DNA from: Streptomyces sp. SID13726
GTDB taxonomy: Bacteria; Actinomycetota; Actinomycetes; Streptomycetales; Streptomycetaceae
Length of the DNA: 64,000 bases
Assembly: GCF_010548375.1 (NCBI RefSeq)
Contig: NZ_JAAGLY010000007.1
Span: 434,001-498,000, forward strand
Direction: 5' to 3'
Below the pieces are notes generated by a model that was not told the origin of the DNA, ran no database searches, and was given only the letters and a program-made list of their open reading frames with translations. Position numbers and translations under genes: made by a program. Of the stretch, positions 43,104-52,662 are shown in pieces. Numbering within the stretch: position 1 is the stretch's first letter; each line of letters starts with the position of its first letter.

Positions 43104-43901
43104 TCACCATTCCAGCGCCCACGGCTTCCCGCTCCCCGCGAAGTGCCCCACGTTCACGCACTCGGTCGCCCCGATCCGCATCCGCCGGGCCAGCGGCTGA
43201 TGGACGTGCCCGAACAGCGAGTACCGGGGCCGGGTGCGCCGGATCGCCGCCAGCAGCGCCCGGCTCCCCCGCTCGAACCGCCGCGCCACGGTGTCGTAGA
43301 CCAGCTCCGGCACCTCCGGCGGGATGTGCGTGCACAGCACGTCCACCTCGCCGACGGCCTCGATCTTCGCCGCGTACTCCTCGTCGCTGATCTCGTACGG
43401 CGTCCGCATGGGGGTCCTCAGGCCACCGCCGACGAAGCCGAACGTCCACCCGCCGATCTCCACCCGCTCGCCGTCGAGCACGGTCGTACCGGGTCCGGCG
43501 TATTCCGGCCACAACGGCGGCATGTCGACATTGCCGTAGGTCGCGTACGTCGGTGTCGGGAACGCCGCGAACATCTCGGCGTACTGCTTGCGCACCGCTT
43601 TCTCGATCACCGAGGCCCGGTCGGCGCCGACCCCGCTCCACAGCCGGGCGCCGAGCTCGCGCGCCTCCTCGAAGCGGCGGGCGGTGCGCAGTTCCACGAT
43701 CAGGTCGGCGTTCTCCACCCCGAACAGGTCGGGGAAGATGCCGCGCGAGTGGTCGGCGTAGTCGAGGAAGAGCACCAGGTCACCGAGGCAGATCAGGGCG
43801 TCGGCGCCTTCGCCGGCTCTGGCCAGGTCACGGGCGTTGCCGTGTACGTCACTGACCACATGAACGCGTGTCTTCCGGTTTCCGGCCGGTGTGGGTGCCA
43901 T
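43104..43901 (-). CDS. calcineurin-like metallophosphoesterase
   Basis: 265-residue phosphoesterase. Two-metal motifs: VHVVSDVHGNARDL, ICLGDLVLFLDY, YATYGNVDMPP (GN in place of GNHD), LCTHIPPE and LFGHVHQPLARR. Substrate unknown. ATG at 43901 is preferred over an upstream TTG at 43910. Divergent from the acyl-CoA ligase gene. Confidence 0.88.
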   Translation of the reverse strand: MAPTPAGNRKTRVHVVSDVHGNARDLARAGEGADALICLGDLVLFLDYADHSRGIFPDLFGVENADLIVELRTARRFEEARELGARLWSGVGADRASVIEKAVRKQYAEMFAAFPTPTYATYGNVDMPPLWPEYAGPGTTVLDGERVEIGGWTFGFVGGGLRTPMRTPYEISDEEYAAKIEAVGEVDVLCTHIPPEVPELVYDTVARRFERGSRALLAAIRRTRPRYSLFGHVHQPLARRMRIGATECVNVGHFAGSGKPWALEW

Positions 43902-43957
43902 GACGATCAAGGGTAGGCCTGTGCGGCATACGTGAACAGTGGCGACCGGACCTGCGG

Positions 43958-43975
43958 TTACTGGCCAGTCAGTAA
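43958..43975. promoter_or_regulatory. inverted repeat upstream of acyl-CoA ligase
   Basis: TTACTGGCCAGTCAGTAA: arms TTACTG and CAGTAA around six bases. It resembles TetR-family operators seen before fatty-acid or sterol catabolism genes. It lies about 220 bases before the ligase start, in the divergent region with the metallophosphoesterase. Confidence 0.5.
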
Positions 43976-44197
43976 GCAGGTGGACTACTGTGCGCTGAAG
44001 AACCCCAATCCGTGTGACGCAGCGAACATCTCGCAGGGACCCCCTGTCGAAGAAGCCATACCGGCGGGTAACGTCCGGGCAGTCCAGTCGTGCTCAGGAT
44101 TTCAACCACTGAATCTCTGAGTACCTGCCCGAGCCTTGGACCGCACCGTCGCATCACACAACGTCGTGGCGCCGGCGCCTTATTAGGAGCAGCAGTC

Positions 44198-45994
44198 TTG
44201 CGCGAGTTCAGCCTTCCGGCTTTGTACGAGGTCCCCGCGGACGGCAATCTCACCGACATCGTCCGGAGAAACGCCGCGCAGCATCCCGACGTCGCCGTCA
44301 TCGCCCGCAAGGTGGGCGGTCAGTGGCAGGACGTGACGGCCACGACCTTCCTGGCCGAGGTGCACGCCGCCGCCAAGGGGCTCATCGCCTCCGGTGTCCA
44401 GCCGGGCGACCGGGTCGGCCTGATGTCGCGCACCCGCTACGAGTGGACGCTGCTCGACTTCGCGATCTGGAGCGCGGGCGCGGTCACCGTGCCGGTGTAC
44501 GAGACCAGCTCGCCGGAGCAGGTCCAGTGGATCCTGTCCGACTCGGGCGCGACCGCCTGTGTCGTGGAGCTGGACGGACACACCGCGGCCGTCGAGTCGG
44601 TGCGCGAGCAGCTGCCCGCCCTGAAGCACGTGTGGCAGATCGAGGGCGGCGGGGTCGAGGAGCTGGGCCGCGCGGGCAAGGACATCAGCGACGCGGCCGT
44701 CGAGGAGCGCAGCTCGCTGGCGAAGGCCGACGACCCGGCGACCATCGTGTACACCAGCGGCACCACCGGCCGGCCCAAGGGCTGTGTGCTCACCCACCGC
44801 AGCTTCTTCGCCGAGTGCGGCAACATCGTGGAGCGGCTGCGTCCGCTGTTCCGCACGGGCGAGTGCTCGGTGCTGCTGTTCCTGCCGCTCGCTCACGTCT
44901 TCGGCCGGCTGGTGCAGATCGCGCCGATGATGGCGCCGATCAAGCTGGGCATGGTCCCGGACATCAAGCACCTCACCGACGAGCTGGCCTCCTTCCGGCC
45001 GACGCTGATCCTGGGCGTCCCGCGGGTCTTCGAGAAGGTCTACAACTCGGCGCGCGCCAAGGCGCAGGCGGACGGCAAGGGCAAGATCTTCGACAAGGCC
45101 GCCGACACGGCGATCGCGTACAGCAAGGCCCTGGACACCCCGTCGGGCCCGTCCCTCGGTCTGAAGATCAAGTACAAGACCTTCGACAAGCTCGTCTACA
45201 GCAAGCTGCGCGCGGTCCTCGGCGGCAAGGGCGAGTACGCCATCTCCGGCGGCGCCCCGCTCGGCGAGCGCCTGGGTCACTTCTTCCGCGGCATCGGCTT
45301 CACGGTCCTGGAGGGCTACGGCCTGACCGAGTCCTGTGCCGCGACGGCGTTCAACCCCTGGGACCGCACGAAGATCGGCACCGTCGGGCAGCCGCTGCCG
45401 GGCTCGGTGATCCGGATCGCGGACGACGGCGAGGTGCTGCTGCACGGCGAGCACCTGTTCAAGGGGTACTGGAACAACGAGGCCGCGACCGCCGAGGCGC
45501 TCACCGACGGCTGGTTCCACACCGGTGACATCGGCACCCTCGACGAGGACGGCTACCTCAGGATCACCGGCCGCAAGAAGGAGATCATCGTCACCGCGGG
45601 CGGCAAGAACGTCGCCCCGGCCGTGATCGAGGACCGTATCCGCGCGCACGCGCTGGTCGGTGAGTGCATGGTGGTGGGTGACGGGCGGCCGTTCGTGGGC
45701 GCGCTGATCACCATCGACGAGGAGTTCCTGGGCCGTTGGGCCGAGGAACACGGCAAGCCGGCGGGTGCCACCGCGGCGTCGCTGGCCGGGGACGCGGACC
45801 TGAACGCGGCGATCCAGGCCGCGGTCGACGACGGCAACGCCGCGGTGTCGAAAGCGGAATCGGTGCGGAAGTTCCGCATTCTGTCCTCCCAGTTCACGGA
45901 GGAGTCGGGCCACCTCACGCCGTCCCTGAAGCTCAAGCGCAACGTGGTGGCGAAGGACTACGCGGCCGAGATCGAGGCGATCTACGCGAAGTAG
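44198..45994 (+). CDS. fadD: long-chain fatty-acid-CoA ligase (FadD15-like)
   Basis: Activates fatty acids to acyl-CoA through acyl-AMP. 598 residues of the AMP-binding superfamily: P-loop-like TIVYTSGTTGRPKGCVLTHRS, LEGYGLTESCAATAFNPW, the A8 hinge TGDIGTLDEDGYLRITGRKKE and catalytic Lys region near LKLKRNVVAKDY. The start is TTG at 44198 with AGGAG upstream (MREFSLPALYEV). In mycobacteria FadD15 precedes PimB in the same arrangement, and here the PimB-like gene is 2 kb away. The 296-bp upstream region holds a TetR-like inverted repeat and otherwise no recognised element. Confidence 0.93.
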   Translation: MREFSLPALYEVPADGNLTDIVRRNAAQHPDVAVIARKVGGQWQDVTATTFLAEVHAAAKGLIASGVQPGDRVGLMSRTRYEWTLLDFAIWSAGAVTVPVYETSSPEQVQWILSDSGATACVVELDGHTAAVESVREQLPALKHVWQIEGGGVEELGRAGKDISDAAVEERSSLAKADDPATIVYTSGTTGRPKGCVLTHRSFFAECGNIVERLRPLFRTGECSVLLFLPLAHVFGRLVQIAPMMAPIKLGMVPDIKHLTDELASFRPTLILGVPRVFEKVYNSARAKAQADGKGKIFDKAADTAIAYSKALDTPSGPSLGLKIKYKTFDKLVYSKLRAVLGGKGEYAISGGAPLGERLGHFFRGIGFTVLEGYGLTESCAATAFNPWDRTKIGTVGQPLPGSVIRIADDGEVLLHGEHLFKGYWNNEAATAEALTDGWFHTGDIGTLDEDGYLRITGRKKEIIVTAGGKNVAPAVIEDRIRAHALVGECMVVGDGRPFVGALITIDEEFLGRWAEEHGKPAGATAASLAGDADLNAAIQAAVDDGNAAVSKAESVRKFRILSSQFTEESGHLTPSLKLKRNVVAKDYAAEIEAIYAK

Positions 45995-46013
45995 TACGCC
46001 TGCTGACGGGGCG

Positions 46014-47645
46014 TCATGGCGCGGTGTCCTCCACGAGGACCCGCGCCATCGTGCGTTCGGCGAGCGCCGTGATGGTGACGAACGGGTTCACCCCGATGTT
46101 GCCGGGGATCAGCGAGCCGTCGGTGACGTAGAGCTTCGAATAGCCCTTCACCCGGCCGTAGTTGTCGGTGGCCTTGCCCAGCACGCAGCCGCCCAGCGGG
46201 TGGTAGGTGAAGTCGTCGGCGAAGACCCGGCTCGGGGAGCCGAAGAGGTCGTAGCGGTAGATGGTCGAGTTGGCGGAGTTGATCCGGTCGAAGAGCTTCT
46301 TGGCCATGCCGGAGGAGACCGAGCTCTGCGCGCCGCTCCAGTCGAGCCCCAACCCCCCGCTGCCGTACGAGAACTTGGCGCGCTGCGGGTTCTTGGTGAT
46401 CGCCAGATAGAGGCTCACCCAGTGTTCGAGGCCGGTGGGCAGAGGCGCTATCTCGGCGAAGACGGGGTTGTCGGTGTTGGCCCAGTCGTCGATGCCCATG
46501 ACCGGCATGGTCGACTGGTTGGCTCCCACGGTGTCCCAGAGGTGGTTGGCCCGCCCGAGCATCACGTTGCCGTTGGGCCCCCAGCCGGCCCCGACGCTCG
46601 CGTCCAGCGCCGGGAGCGTGCCCGACTGCCGTGACCGCAGCAGGAGTTCACTGGTGCCGAGGCTGCCGCCGCCGAGGAACAGATAGGTGCAGCCGTACTG
46701 CTTGGTCTCGACGACCGCGCCGGTGTAGTCGATGCGTTCGGCGCTCAGCACCCAACTGCCGTCGCTCGCCCGGCTGATGCCGGTGACCTTCTCCATGGTG
46801 TGGATGGTGACGTTGCCGGTGCCGAGCGCGGAGGCGAGGTAGGTCTTGTCGAGGCTCTTCTTGCCGTAGTTGTTGCCGTAGATGACCTCCTGTCCGAGGG
46901 CGGACTTGGTGGCGGTGCCGGCGGCCTCGCGCTGCATGTAGCCGAAGTCGTAGACGCTGGGCACGAACGTGGTCTTCAGACCGGTGTTGGTGGCGTGCTT
47001 CCGGGAGATCCGGGTGAACCGGTACCACTCGGTCGACTCGAACCAGCTGGAGTCGACGGTGTTGACGCCGAGCATGGCGCGGGCGCGCGGGAAGTACGTG
47101 GAGTACATCTCCGTGGTGTCGACGCTCGGGAACTGCTCGGCGAACCAGGACTGGAGCGGGGTGACCGCCATCGAGCCGTTGACCAGGGAGCCGCCGCCGA
47201 CGCCGCGGCCCACGAAGACGGACATGTTGTCGAAGTGCACCCGGTCCAGGACGCCGGGGTAGGGGCTGATGTCCTTGTTGACGACGTCCAGCCACAGGAA
47301 GCTGGCCAGCGGCGCCTCGGTGCGGGTGCGGAACCACATGGAACGCTGGTCGGGGTTGGCGGTGTTGCAGAAGACCTTGCCGTCGGGGCCGGTGGTGTTC
47401 CAGAGCCGGCCCATCTCCAGGACGAGGGTGCGGATGCCGGCCTGGCCGAGGCGCAGGGCGGCGACGGAGGCGCCGTAGCCGGAGCCGACGACGATGGCGG
47501 GTGCGGACTCGACCGCCGCGGGCTCGTCCGCCTGGGCCGACTGGAGCCCGACACGGGTGAAGCCGAGAGTGGCCGCCGTCTGGAGGGCGGCCATACCAAG
47601 GATCTGACGTCTCGTCAGCTGATGCTGCATCAGTTTTGCTGTCAT
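46014..47645 (-). CDS. cholesterol oxidase (GMC flavoenzyme)
   Basis: Secreted GMC oxidoreductase that oxidises and isomerises 3-beta-hydroxysterols to 3-keto-4-enes with release of H2O2. 543 residues. A Tat signal (LTRRQILGMAALQTAATLGF, cleavage probably near Ala39) is followed by FAD fold IVVGSGYGASVAALRLGQAG. The active-site residues of Streptomyces cholesterol oxidase are present: Glu398 (FAEIAPLPTG), His482 (YHPLGGCVLG) and Asn520 (GVNPFVTI). ATG at 47645. Its usual P450 partner (choP) is absent. Confidence 0.95.
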   Translation of the reverse strand: MTAKLMQHQLTRRQILGMAALQTAATLGFTRVGLQSAQADEPAAVESAPAIVVGSGYGASVAALRLGQAGIRTLVLEMGRLWNTTGPDGKVFCNTANPDQRSMWFRTRTEAPLASFLWLDVVNKDISPYPGVLDRVHFDNMSVFVGRGVGGGSLVNGSMAVTPLQSWFAEQFPSVDTTEMYSTYFPRARAMLGVNTVDSSWFESTEWYRFTRISRKHATNTGLKTTFVPSVYDFGYMQREAAGTATKSALGQEVIYGNNYGKKSLDKTYLASALGTGNVTIHTMEKVTGISRASDGSWVLSAERIDYTGAVVETKQYGCTYLFLGGGSLGTSELLLRSRQSGTLPALDASVGAGWGPNGNVMLGRANHLWDTVGANQSTMPVMGIDDWANTDNPVFAEIAPLPTGLEHWVSLYLAITKNPQRAKFSYGSGGLGLDWSGAQSSVSSGMAKKLFDRINSANSTIYRYDLFGSPSRVFADDFTYHPLGGCVLGKATDNYGRVKGYSKLYVTDGSLIPGNIGVNPFVTITALAERTMARVLVEDTAP

Positions 47646-47677
47646 GCGCGCAGCATCGGCGGATTATGCGCCTCCGG

Positions 47678-48820
47678 CTATAGCAACGTCTTCAACTTTT
47701 CTGCCAACAAATCCCACCGCCACTTCTCCTCGACCCACTCCCGTCCCCGCTCCCCCATGCGCCTCCGCAGTTCCGCGTCGCCGAGGAGGACGACGATCCG
47801 GTCGGCCGCCTCCTCCGGGGAGCCGCCCCGCACGACCCAGCCGGTCTCGCCGTCGAGCACGGCGTCGGGGGCGCCCCCGGAGTCACCCGCGACCACCGGG
47901 AGCCCGGTCGCCGAGGCCTCCAGATAGACGATCCCGAGCCCCTCGACGTCGAGTCCGCCCCGCCGGGTCCGGCACGGCATCGCGAAGACGTCCCCGGCGC
48001 CGTAGTGCGCGGGCAGTTCGGCCCAGGGAACGGCCCCGGTGAAGCGCACGGAGGCGGCGACCCCGGTCTCCCGGGCGAGCCCGCGCAGCTCCTTCTCGTA
48101 GGGCCCGCCGCCGACGATCAGCAGCACCGTGTCCGGCTCGGCGGCCAGGATGCGCGGCATGGCGAGGATGAGCGTGTCCTGTCCCTTGCGCGGCACGAGA
48201 CGCGACACACAGACGACCACCGGCCGGTCCGTCAGCCCCAGCCGCGCCCGCACGGCGTCACCGCCGGACCCGGGGTGGAAGGTCTTCTCGTCGACCCCGG
48301 GCGGCAGTTGCACCATCCGCCCGGCGGCCGCGGGGCTCAGCGCGGAGGCGATCCGCGAGCGCGTGTACTCGCCGAGGTAGGTGAGGGTGTCCGTGGCCTC
48401 CCCGATCCGCCCCAACAGCTGGCGAGCGGCAGGCAGTTGGGCCCACCCGGCCTCGTGCCCGTGGGTGGTGGCCACCAGCCGCTCGGCGCCCGCCCGCCTG
48501 AGCGCCGGTGCCATCAGCCCGAGCGGCGCGGCCGCCCCGAACCACACCGACGTACAGCCGTGCTCCCGCAGCAGCCCGACGGCCCTCCGGGTCGCCCCGG
48601 GCGTCGGCAGCAGCATGGTCGTGGCATCGCGTACGACGGTGAAGGGCTGCTCGGCGTCGAAGGCGGCGGTGGCCTCCGCGCCCTCCCGCCCGCGCTTCCA
48701 GGTGGACGCATAGACGACCAGCCGCTCGGGGTCGAGCCGCAGCGCCATGTTGTGCAGGAACGCCTGGATGCCACCGGGGCGGGGCGGGAAGTCGTTCGTC
48801 ACGATCAGGGTCTTGTGCAT
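47678..48820 (-). CDS. pimB: PimB-like mannosyltransferase (GT4)
   Basis: GT4 glycosyltransferase of 380 residues, likely GDP-mannose-dependent phosphatidylinositol-monomannoside mannosyltransferase. N-terminal TLIVTNDFPPRPGGIQAFL, nucleotide site VCVSRLVPRKGQDTLI, GGGPYEKELRGLA and the E-x7-E-like EGLGIVYLEASATGLPVVAGDSGG. Position next to FadD15 matches mycobacterial pimB (Rv2188c). ATG at 48820 fits homologues; GTG at 48832 would add four residues. Confidence 0.88.
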   Translation of the reverse strand: MHKTLIVTNDFPPRPGGIQAFLHNMALRLDPERLVVYASTWKRGREGAEATAAFDAEQPFTVVRDATTMLLPTPGATRRAVGLLREHGCTSVWFGAAAPLGLMAPALRRAGAERLVATTHGHEAGWAQLPAARQLLGRIGEATDTLTYLGEYTRSRIASALSPAAAGRMVQLPPGVDEKTFHPGSGGDAVRARLGLTDRPVVVCVSRLVPRKGQDTLILAMPRILAAEPDTVLLIVGGGPYEKELRGLARETGVAASVRFTGAVPWAELPAHYGAGDVFAMPCRTRRGGLDVEGLGIVYLEASATGLPVVAGDSGGAPDAVLDGETGWVVRGGSPEEAADRIVVLLGDAELRRRMGERGREWVEEKWRWDLLAEKLKTLL

Positions 48821-48941
48821 CGGCGCCGACACTACCGAAGTCCCACCTCACAGCCGCCCGTGACGGTGTTTGTGGCACCCTCACAGGGGAGCGGGACATC
48901 ATGTTCCCCTCAAGGTCCGCAAGAGAACGACAGGGGATCAC

Positions 48942-50183
48942 GTGGATACGAAGGCCGTGCGGCGGTCCCTGACCGGGCTGCTGCTGACCTGGGGCGTGAC
49001 CAGGCTGTTGCTCCTGCTGTGGGTCTTCAAGGTGTACGTCTTCCCCGGCCCGGACGTCACCAGTGACGTGTCGGTCATCTACCAGGGCTGGTACGACGTC
49101 CTGCGCACCGGAACGTTCCCCCAAGACGATGTGACCTGGCAGTATCCGCCCGCTGCGGCCCTCGCGATCCTCTCCCCCGCGCTGCTGCCCTTCCTGGAGT
49201 ACACGCAGGCCTTCTTCGTGATGGCCTTCGCCGCGGACCTGGTCGTCATCCTCCTGCTGCTGTACGCGGGGCTGCGTGACGGGCGCCGGCTGCGCGGGGC
49301 CTGGGTCTGGGTGGTGGGCGTACCTCTGCTCGGCCCGACCGTCTACTCGCGCTACGACGTGATGGTGACCGCGGTGGCGGTCGCGGCGGTGCTCGCGGCG
49401 GCCCGGCACCCCAAGGTGGCGGGGGCCCTGGTGGGCTTCGGGGCCATGCTGAAGGTGTGGCCGGCGCTGATCCTGGTCGGGATCCGCAGGCGGAGCGTCT
49501 GGGTCTCGGCGGCGGTGACGGTCGTGGTGGTGGCCGGGACGTTCTCCCTCGCGATGCCCGGGGCGTTCGCCTTCCTGACCTTCCAGCGGGACCGGGGCAC
49601 CGAGGTGGAGTCACTGGGCTCACTGGTCTTCCACATCGCCCGGCACTACGGCTGGGACGGCACGGTGCTGCTCAACTACGGCTCGGTCGAGTTCATGGGC
49701 CCCTGGGTGAACATCGTCAGCACGGCCGCGCTCGCGCTGACCGGTATGGCCTTCGGACTCCTGCTGCTGTGGCGCCTGACGGCCACCCGCTTCCAGGCCC
49801 ACACGACGGCCGACGCGGCCCTGGTCGCCGTACTCATGTTCACCACCACGAGCCGGGTGATCAGCCCGCAGTACATGGTGTGGCTGATCGGCCTGGCCGC
49901 CGCCGCCCTCTGCTTCCGGGCCAGCCGCATGGGCCTCCCGGCCGTCCTCGTCCTGGTGGCGAGCTTCGTGACGGTCCTGGAGTTCCCGATCTGGTTCGCC
50001 GAGGTCGTCGGCAGCACCCCCCTCGGCATCACCCTCCTGGTCATCCGCAACACCCTGCTGGTCCTGGCCACGGCAATCGGCATGCGCGAACTCTGGCGCG
50101 AAACGACCCCTGAACCGACCCCCGCGCCCCCGGTACCGGATCAGACCCCTGCCCCGACCCAGGAGGCTCCGGCCTCTTCCTGA
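48942..50183 (+). CDS. GT87-type membrane mannosyltransferase
   Basis: Polytopic GT-C glycosyltransferase, 413 residues with about ten helices, likely using polyprenyl-phosphate-mannose. The early outer loop carries acidic residues (GPDVTSDVSVIYQGWYD) typical of the catalytic loop, then QYPPAAALAILSP, GPTVYSRYDVMVT and SPQYMVWLIGLAA. Related to Rv2181, an alpha-1,2-mannosyltransferase in the same mycobacterial neighbourhood. GTG at 48942 follows AGGGGA. Pro/Thr-rich tail. Confidence 0.87.
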   Translation: MDTKAVRRSLTGLLLTWGVTRLLLLLWVFKVYVFPGPDVTSDVSVIYQGWYDVLRTGTFPQDDVTWQYPPAAALAILSPALLPFLEYTQAFFVMAFAADLVVILLLLYAGLRDGRRLRGAWVWVVGVPLLGPTVYSRYDVMVTAVAVAAVLAAARHPKVAGALVGFGAMLKVWPALILVGIRRRSVWVSAAVTVVVVAGTFSLAMPGAFAFLTFQRDRGTEVESLGSLVFHIARHYGWDGTVLLNYGSVEFMGPWVNIVSTAALALTGMAFGLLLLWRLTATRFQAHTTADAALVAVLMFTTTSRVISPQYMVWLIGLAAAALCFRASRMGLPAVLVLVASFVTVLEFPIWFAEVVGSTPLGITLLVIRNTLLVLATAIGMRELWRETTPEPTPAPPVPDQTPAPTQEAPASS

Positions 50184-50212
50184 ATCCGGGCCGGGGCCGT
50201 CGACCTGCCGGC

Positions 50213-51406
50213 TCAGCCCAGCTGATCCCGCAGATACCCCCGCCACTCCGCCGTGAAGGTCTTCAGGTCGGTGTCGAGTACCTTTCGCAGGGCCTCCTCG
50301 ACCGCGCCGGGGCGGGTCTTGTGGGCGCCGACCGAGCGGTAGAAGGCGTCGAGCTTCGTCTCGCTCCAGTGGTCCGCGATCATGCGGCAGGCCATCCAGC
50401 CGCCCTCGTAGGCCAGCGCGAGATCGGTGGCGCTGCCGGCGAAGCCGAACTGTTTGTCGGTCGGGAGGTGTTCCGGCAGGTCGCCTGCCGCGACGGCCTC
50501 GGAGAGTTCGGGGGCGGCCTCGGCGGGGGTGCGGGCGGTGCCTCGGTAGCCGACCCAGTCCGCGTAGCCCTCGGACAGCCACAGCGGGGTCGCGGCGGTG
50601 GTGTCGGTGCGGGTGGCGACATGGGTGGTCTCGTGGGTGAGCACGACCTGCTTGCCCAGGGCGCCGAGAAGGCCGTACGCGTCGGGGTTGACGATGATCC
50701 GGTCCGCGGGCGCCTGCGCCGGGGCGCCGGTCTCGCCGGTGGTGACGGCAGCGATCCCCCGGTACGAGGAGGCGGGCGAACCGAGCAGGCCCGCCATGCC
50801 GTCCAGCGACTTCGGCACCAGCACGACGACGTGCCGGGACCACTCGGTGCCCCAGGCGTCCGAGACCGCCGGAACCGCGCGGTCGGCCAGGTCCGCGAAG
50901 GAGTGCAGCCGCTCGCCGGACTGCCCGACCCCCAGGACGAGACTGTGCGCCCCGCGCACCACGGTCACGTCACCCTGGTCCCACAGCTGCTGCGGGGCCT
51001 TCTCCGCGGGCTTCTCGGCGACGACGTACCACTGGCCGGACGCGTCCAGGGACAGGTCCAGGGTGCGGGCGACGGTGACGGGGGCCTGGTCGTAGCCCTG
51101 GACCTGGTAGCGGAGTTCGGCGTCGGCGGTGGCCGTGGCGCCGTCCCGGTGCACGCCGGTGACCCGGTAGGACCAGGAGGCGAGCGGGACGGCGTCGAGG
51201 TCGTCCCACCAGCGCGCCGTACCGGTCTCGGCTACCGCCGCCCTGTCCCGGTCGAGGACCGCGGCGGCCCGCCGGTCCAGGACCCGCTGGACGTCGGCCT
51301 TCGCGGTGTCGGCCGCCGTCGGTCTCCCGCCGCAGCCCACCAGCGCGGCGAGCAGCAGGCACAGCACCACGACACCGTGCTTCGACGCCCGCCCACGACC
51401 AGCCAT
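50213..51406 (-). CDS. lipoprotein with gluzincin-like metallopeptidase domain
   Basis: 397 residues. Signal peptide with lipobox ALVGC (Cys25), a beta-rich NTF2/SnoaL-like N-terminal domain (about 30-135), then a zinc-peptidase domain with His258-Glu259-x2-His262 (LTHETTHVATR) and third-ligand Glu279 in WLSEGYADWVGY. Such MA-clan domains cleave peptides, but no substrate is known. ATG at 51406, weak ribosome site. Upstream of it on the same strand lie the two NlpC/P60 genes. Confidence 0.85.
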   Translation of the reverse strand: MAGRGRASKHGVVVLCLLLAALVGCGGRPTAADTAKADVQRVLDRRAAAVLDRDRAAVAETGTARWWDDLDAVPLASWSYRVTGVHRDGATATADAELRYQVQGYDQAPVTVARTLDLSLDASGQWYVVAEKPAEKAPQQLWDQGDVTVVRGAHSLVLGVGQSGERLHSFADLADRAVPAVSDAWGTEWSRHVVVLVPKSLDGMAGLLGSPASSYRGIAAVTTGETGAPAQAPADRIIVNPDAYGLLGALGKQVVLTHETTHVATRTDTTAATPLWLSEGYADWVGYRGTARTPAEAAPELSEAVAAGDLPEHLPTDKQFGFAGSATDLALAYEGGWMACRMIADHWSETKLDAFYRSVGAHKTRPGAVEEALRKVLDTDLKTFTAEWRGYLRDQLG

Positions 51407-51439
51407 GTCTTCAGATCGTACGGGGTCACGGGCCCCCGG

Positions 51440-52456
51440 TCAGGGCCGCGTGACCGTCGCCCCCGGCATCATGCCCACCGGGTCGTAGCGCACCGGCGCC
51501 CCGGGGTAGGGGGCGTGGACGACCTGGCCGTTGCCGACGTACATGCCGACGTGGCTGGCGTCGCCCCGGTAGGTGACCAGGTCGCCCGGCTGGGCCTGGG
51601 AGAGCGGGACCTGGCGGCCGGCGTAGCGCTGGGCCTGCGAGGTGCGCGGCAGGGAGACCCCGGCCTGCGCGTACGACCACTGCATCAGGCCCGAGCAGTC
51701 GAAGCCGTTGGGACCGTTGGCGCCCCACACGTACGGCTTGCCGATCGCGGACCGGGCCGCGGCCACCGCGGCGGCGGCCCGGCCCGAGGGCGCCACCGCG
51801 CCGCTGAGGTCGGGCATCTCGGCGCGGCCCGAGCGGGAGGCCCGGTCGTAGGCGGCGCGTTCGTCGTCCGGCAGGGCGTTGAGCAGTTCGCGCGCCTTGG
51901 CGAGCTTGTGCTCGACGGTCCGCTTGTGGGAGGCGACGGCCTTGCGGCTCCGCTCCAGCTCGCCGAGCTTGCGGGCCGCCTCGGAGCGCTCCTGGGCGAG
52001 TTCGCGCATGGCCTCCTGGAGGTCCTTGAGCTCATCCGCCTGCTGGGCGTTGATCCGGTCGAGGACGGCGGCCTTGTCGAGGTAGTCGTCCGGGTCGTCG
52101 GAGAACAGCAGTGCGAGCGACGGGTCGAGGCCGCCGGACCGGTACTGGGCGCCGGCCAGCGAACCGAGCGTCTCCCGCATGGAGTTGATGCGCTCCTGCT
52201 GCCGGGCGATGTCGTCCTGTGCGCTGCCGACCTCCTCGCGCAGCGCGTCGGCGCTCTCGTCGGCCTTGTTGTAGGCCTCGGTGGCCTGCTCGGCCTGCTC
52301 GTAGAGACGGTCCACCTCGGCCCTGGTGTCGTCGGACGGGGCGGCGCTCGCCGGTACGGCGCCGAGCGCGGCGGCGGCCGCGGACAGCACGCACAGGGCG
52401 GCACCGGCGCCCCGGTTGAACCCGGACGTCTGGACAAGGCGGCGATGGGACCCCAC
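51440..52456 (-). CDS. NlpC/P60 cell-wall peptidase 1
   Basis: Secreted peptidoglycan endopeptidase, 338 residues. Signal peptide (1-38), long coiled coil (about 42-205) and C-terminal NlpC/P60 domain with Cys254 (GFDCSGLM), His302 (ASHVGMYVG) and His314 (VVHAPYPG). The coiled coil probably controls access to the active site, as in RipC-type enzymes. GTG at 52456; a longer in-frame start has no support. Paralogue of the next gene upstream. Confidence 0.92.
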   Translation of the reverse strand: MGSHRRLVQTSGFNRGAGAALCVLSAAAAALGAVPASAAPSDDTRAEVDRLYEQAEQATEAYNKADESADALREEVGSAQDDIARQQERINSMRETLGSLAGAQYRSGGLDPSLALLFSDDPDDYLDKAAVLDRINAQQADELKDLQEAMRELAQERSEAARKLGELERSRKAVASHKRTVEHKLAKARELLNALPDDERAAYDRASRSGRAEMPDLSGAVAPSGRAAAAVAAARSAIGKPYVWGANGPNGFDCSGLMQWSYAQAGVSLPRTSQAQRYAGRQVPLSQAQPGDLVTYRGDASHVGMYVGNGQVVHAPYPGAPVRYDPVGMMPGATVTRP

Positions 52457-52572
52457 GGGAAGCCGCGCTCCTTCCGCTGGCGGACAGAGACTTCCCCGGC
52501 GAGGGGGAAACGCGGCCGACAGTAGCCCCGGGACAGGGGCGTATCCAACGACCCCCGCGGACACACAACGTG

Positions 52573-52608
52573 ACGCCCCGCCTATGACGCAGGTCATGGG
52601 CGGGGCGT
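52573..52608 (-). terminator. terminator after NlpC/P60 gene 2
   Basis: A 16-base stem with one G-T wobble (ACGCCCCGCC-T-ATGAC and complement) around a GCAG loop lies about 55 bases after the minus-strand stop at 52663. Confidence 0.8.
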
Positions 52609-52662
52609 GGAGTCAGTTGAAGTTGTCGTGATTCGCCCGTTCGGGCGGTGTGGCGCGGTGAC

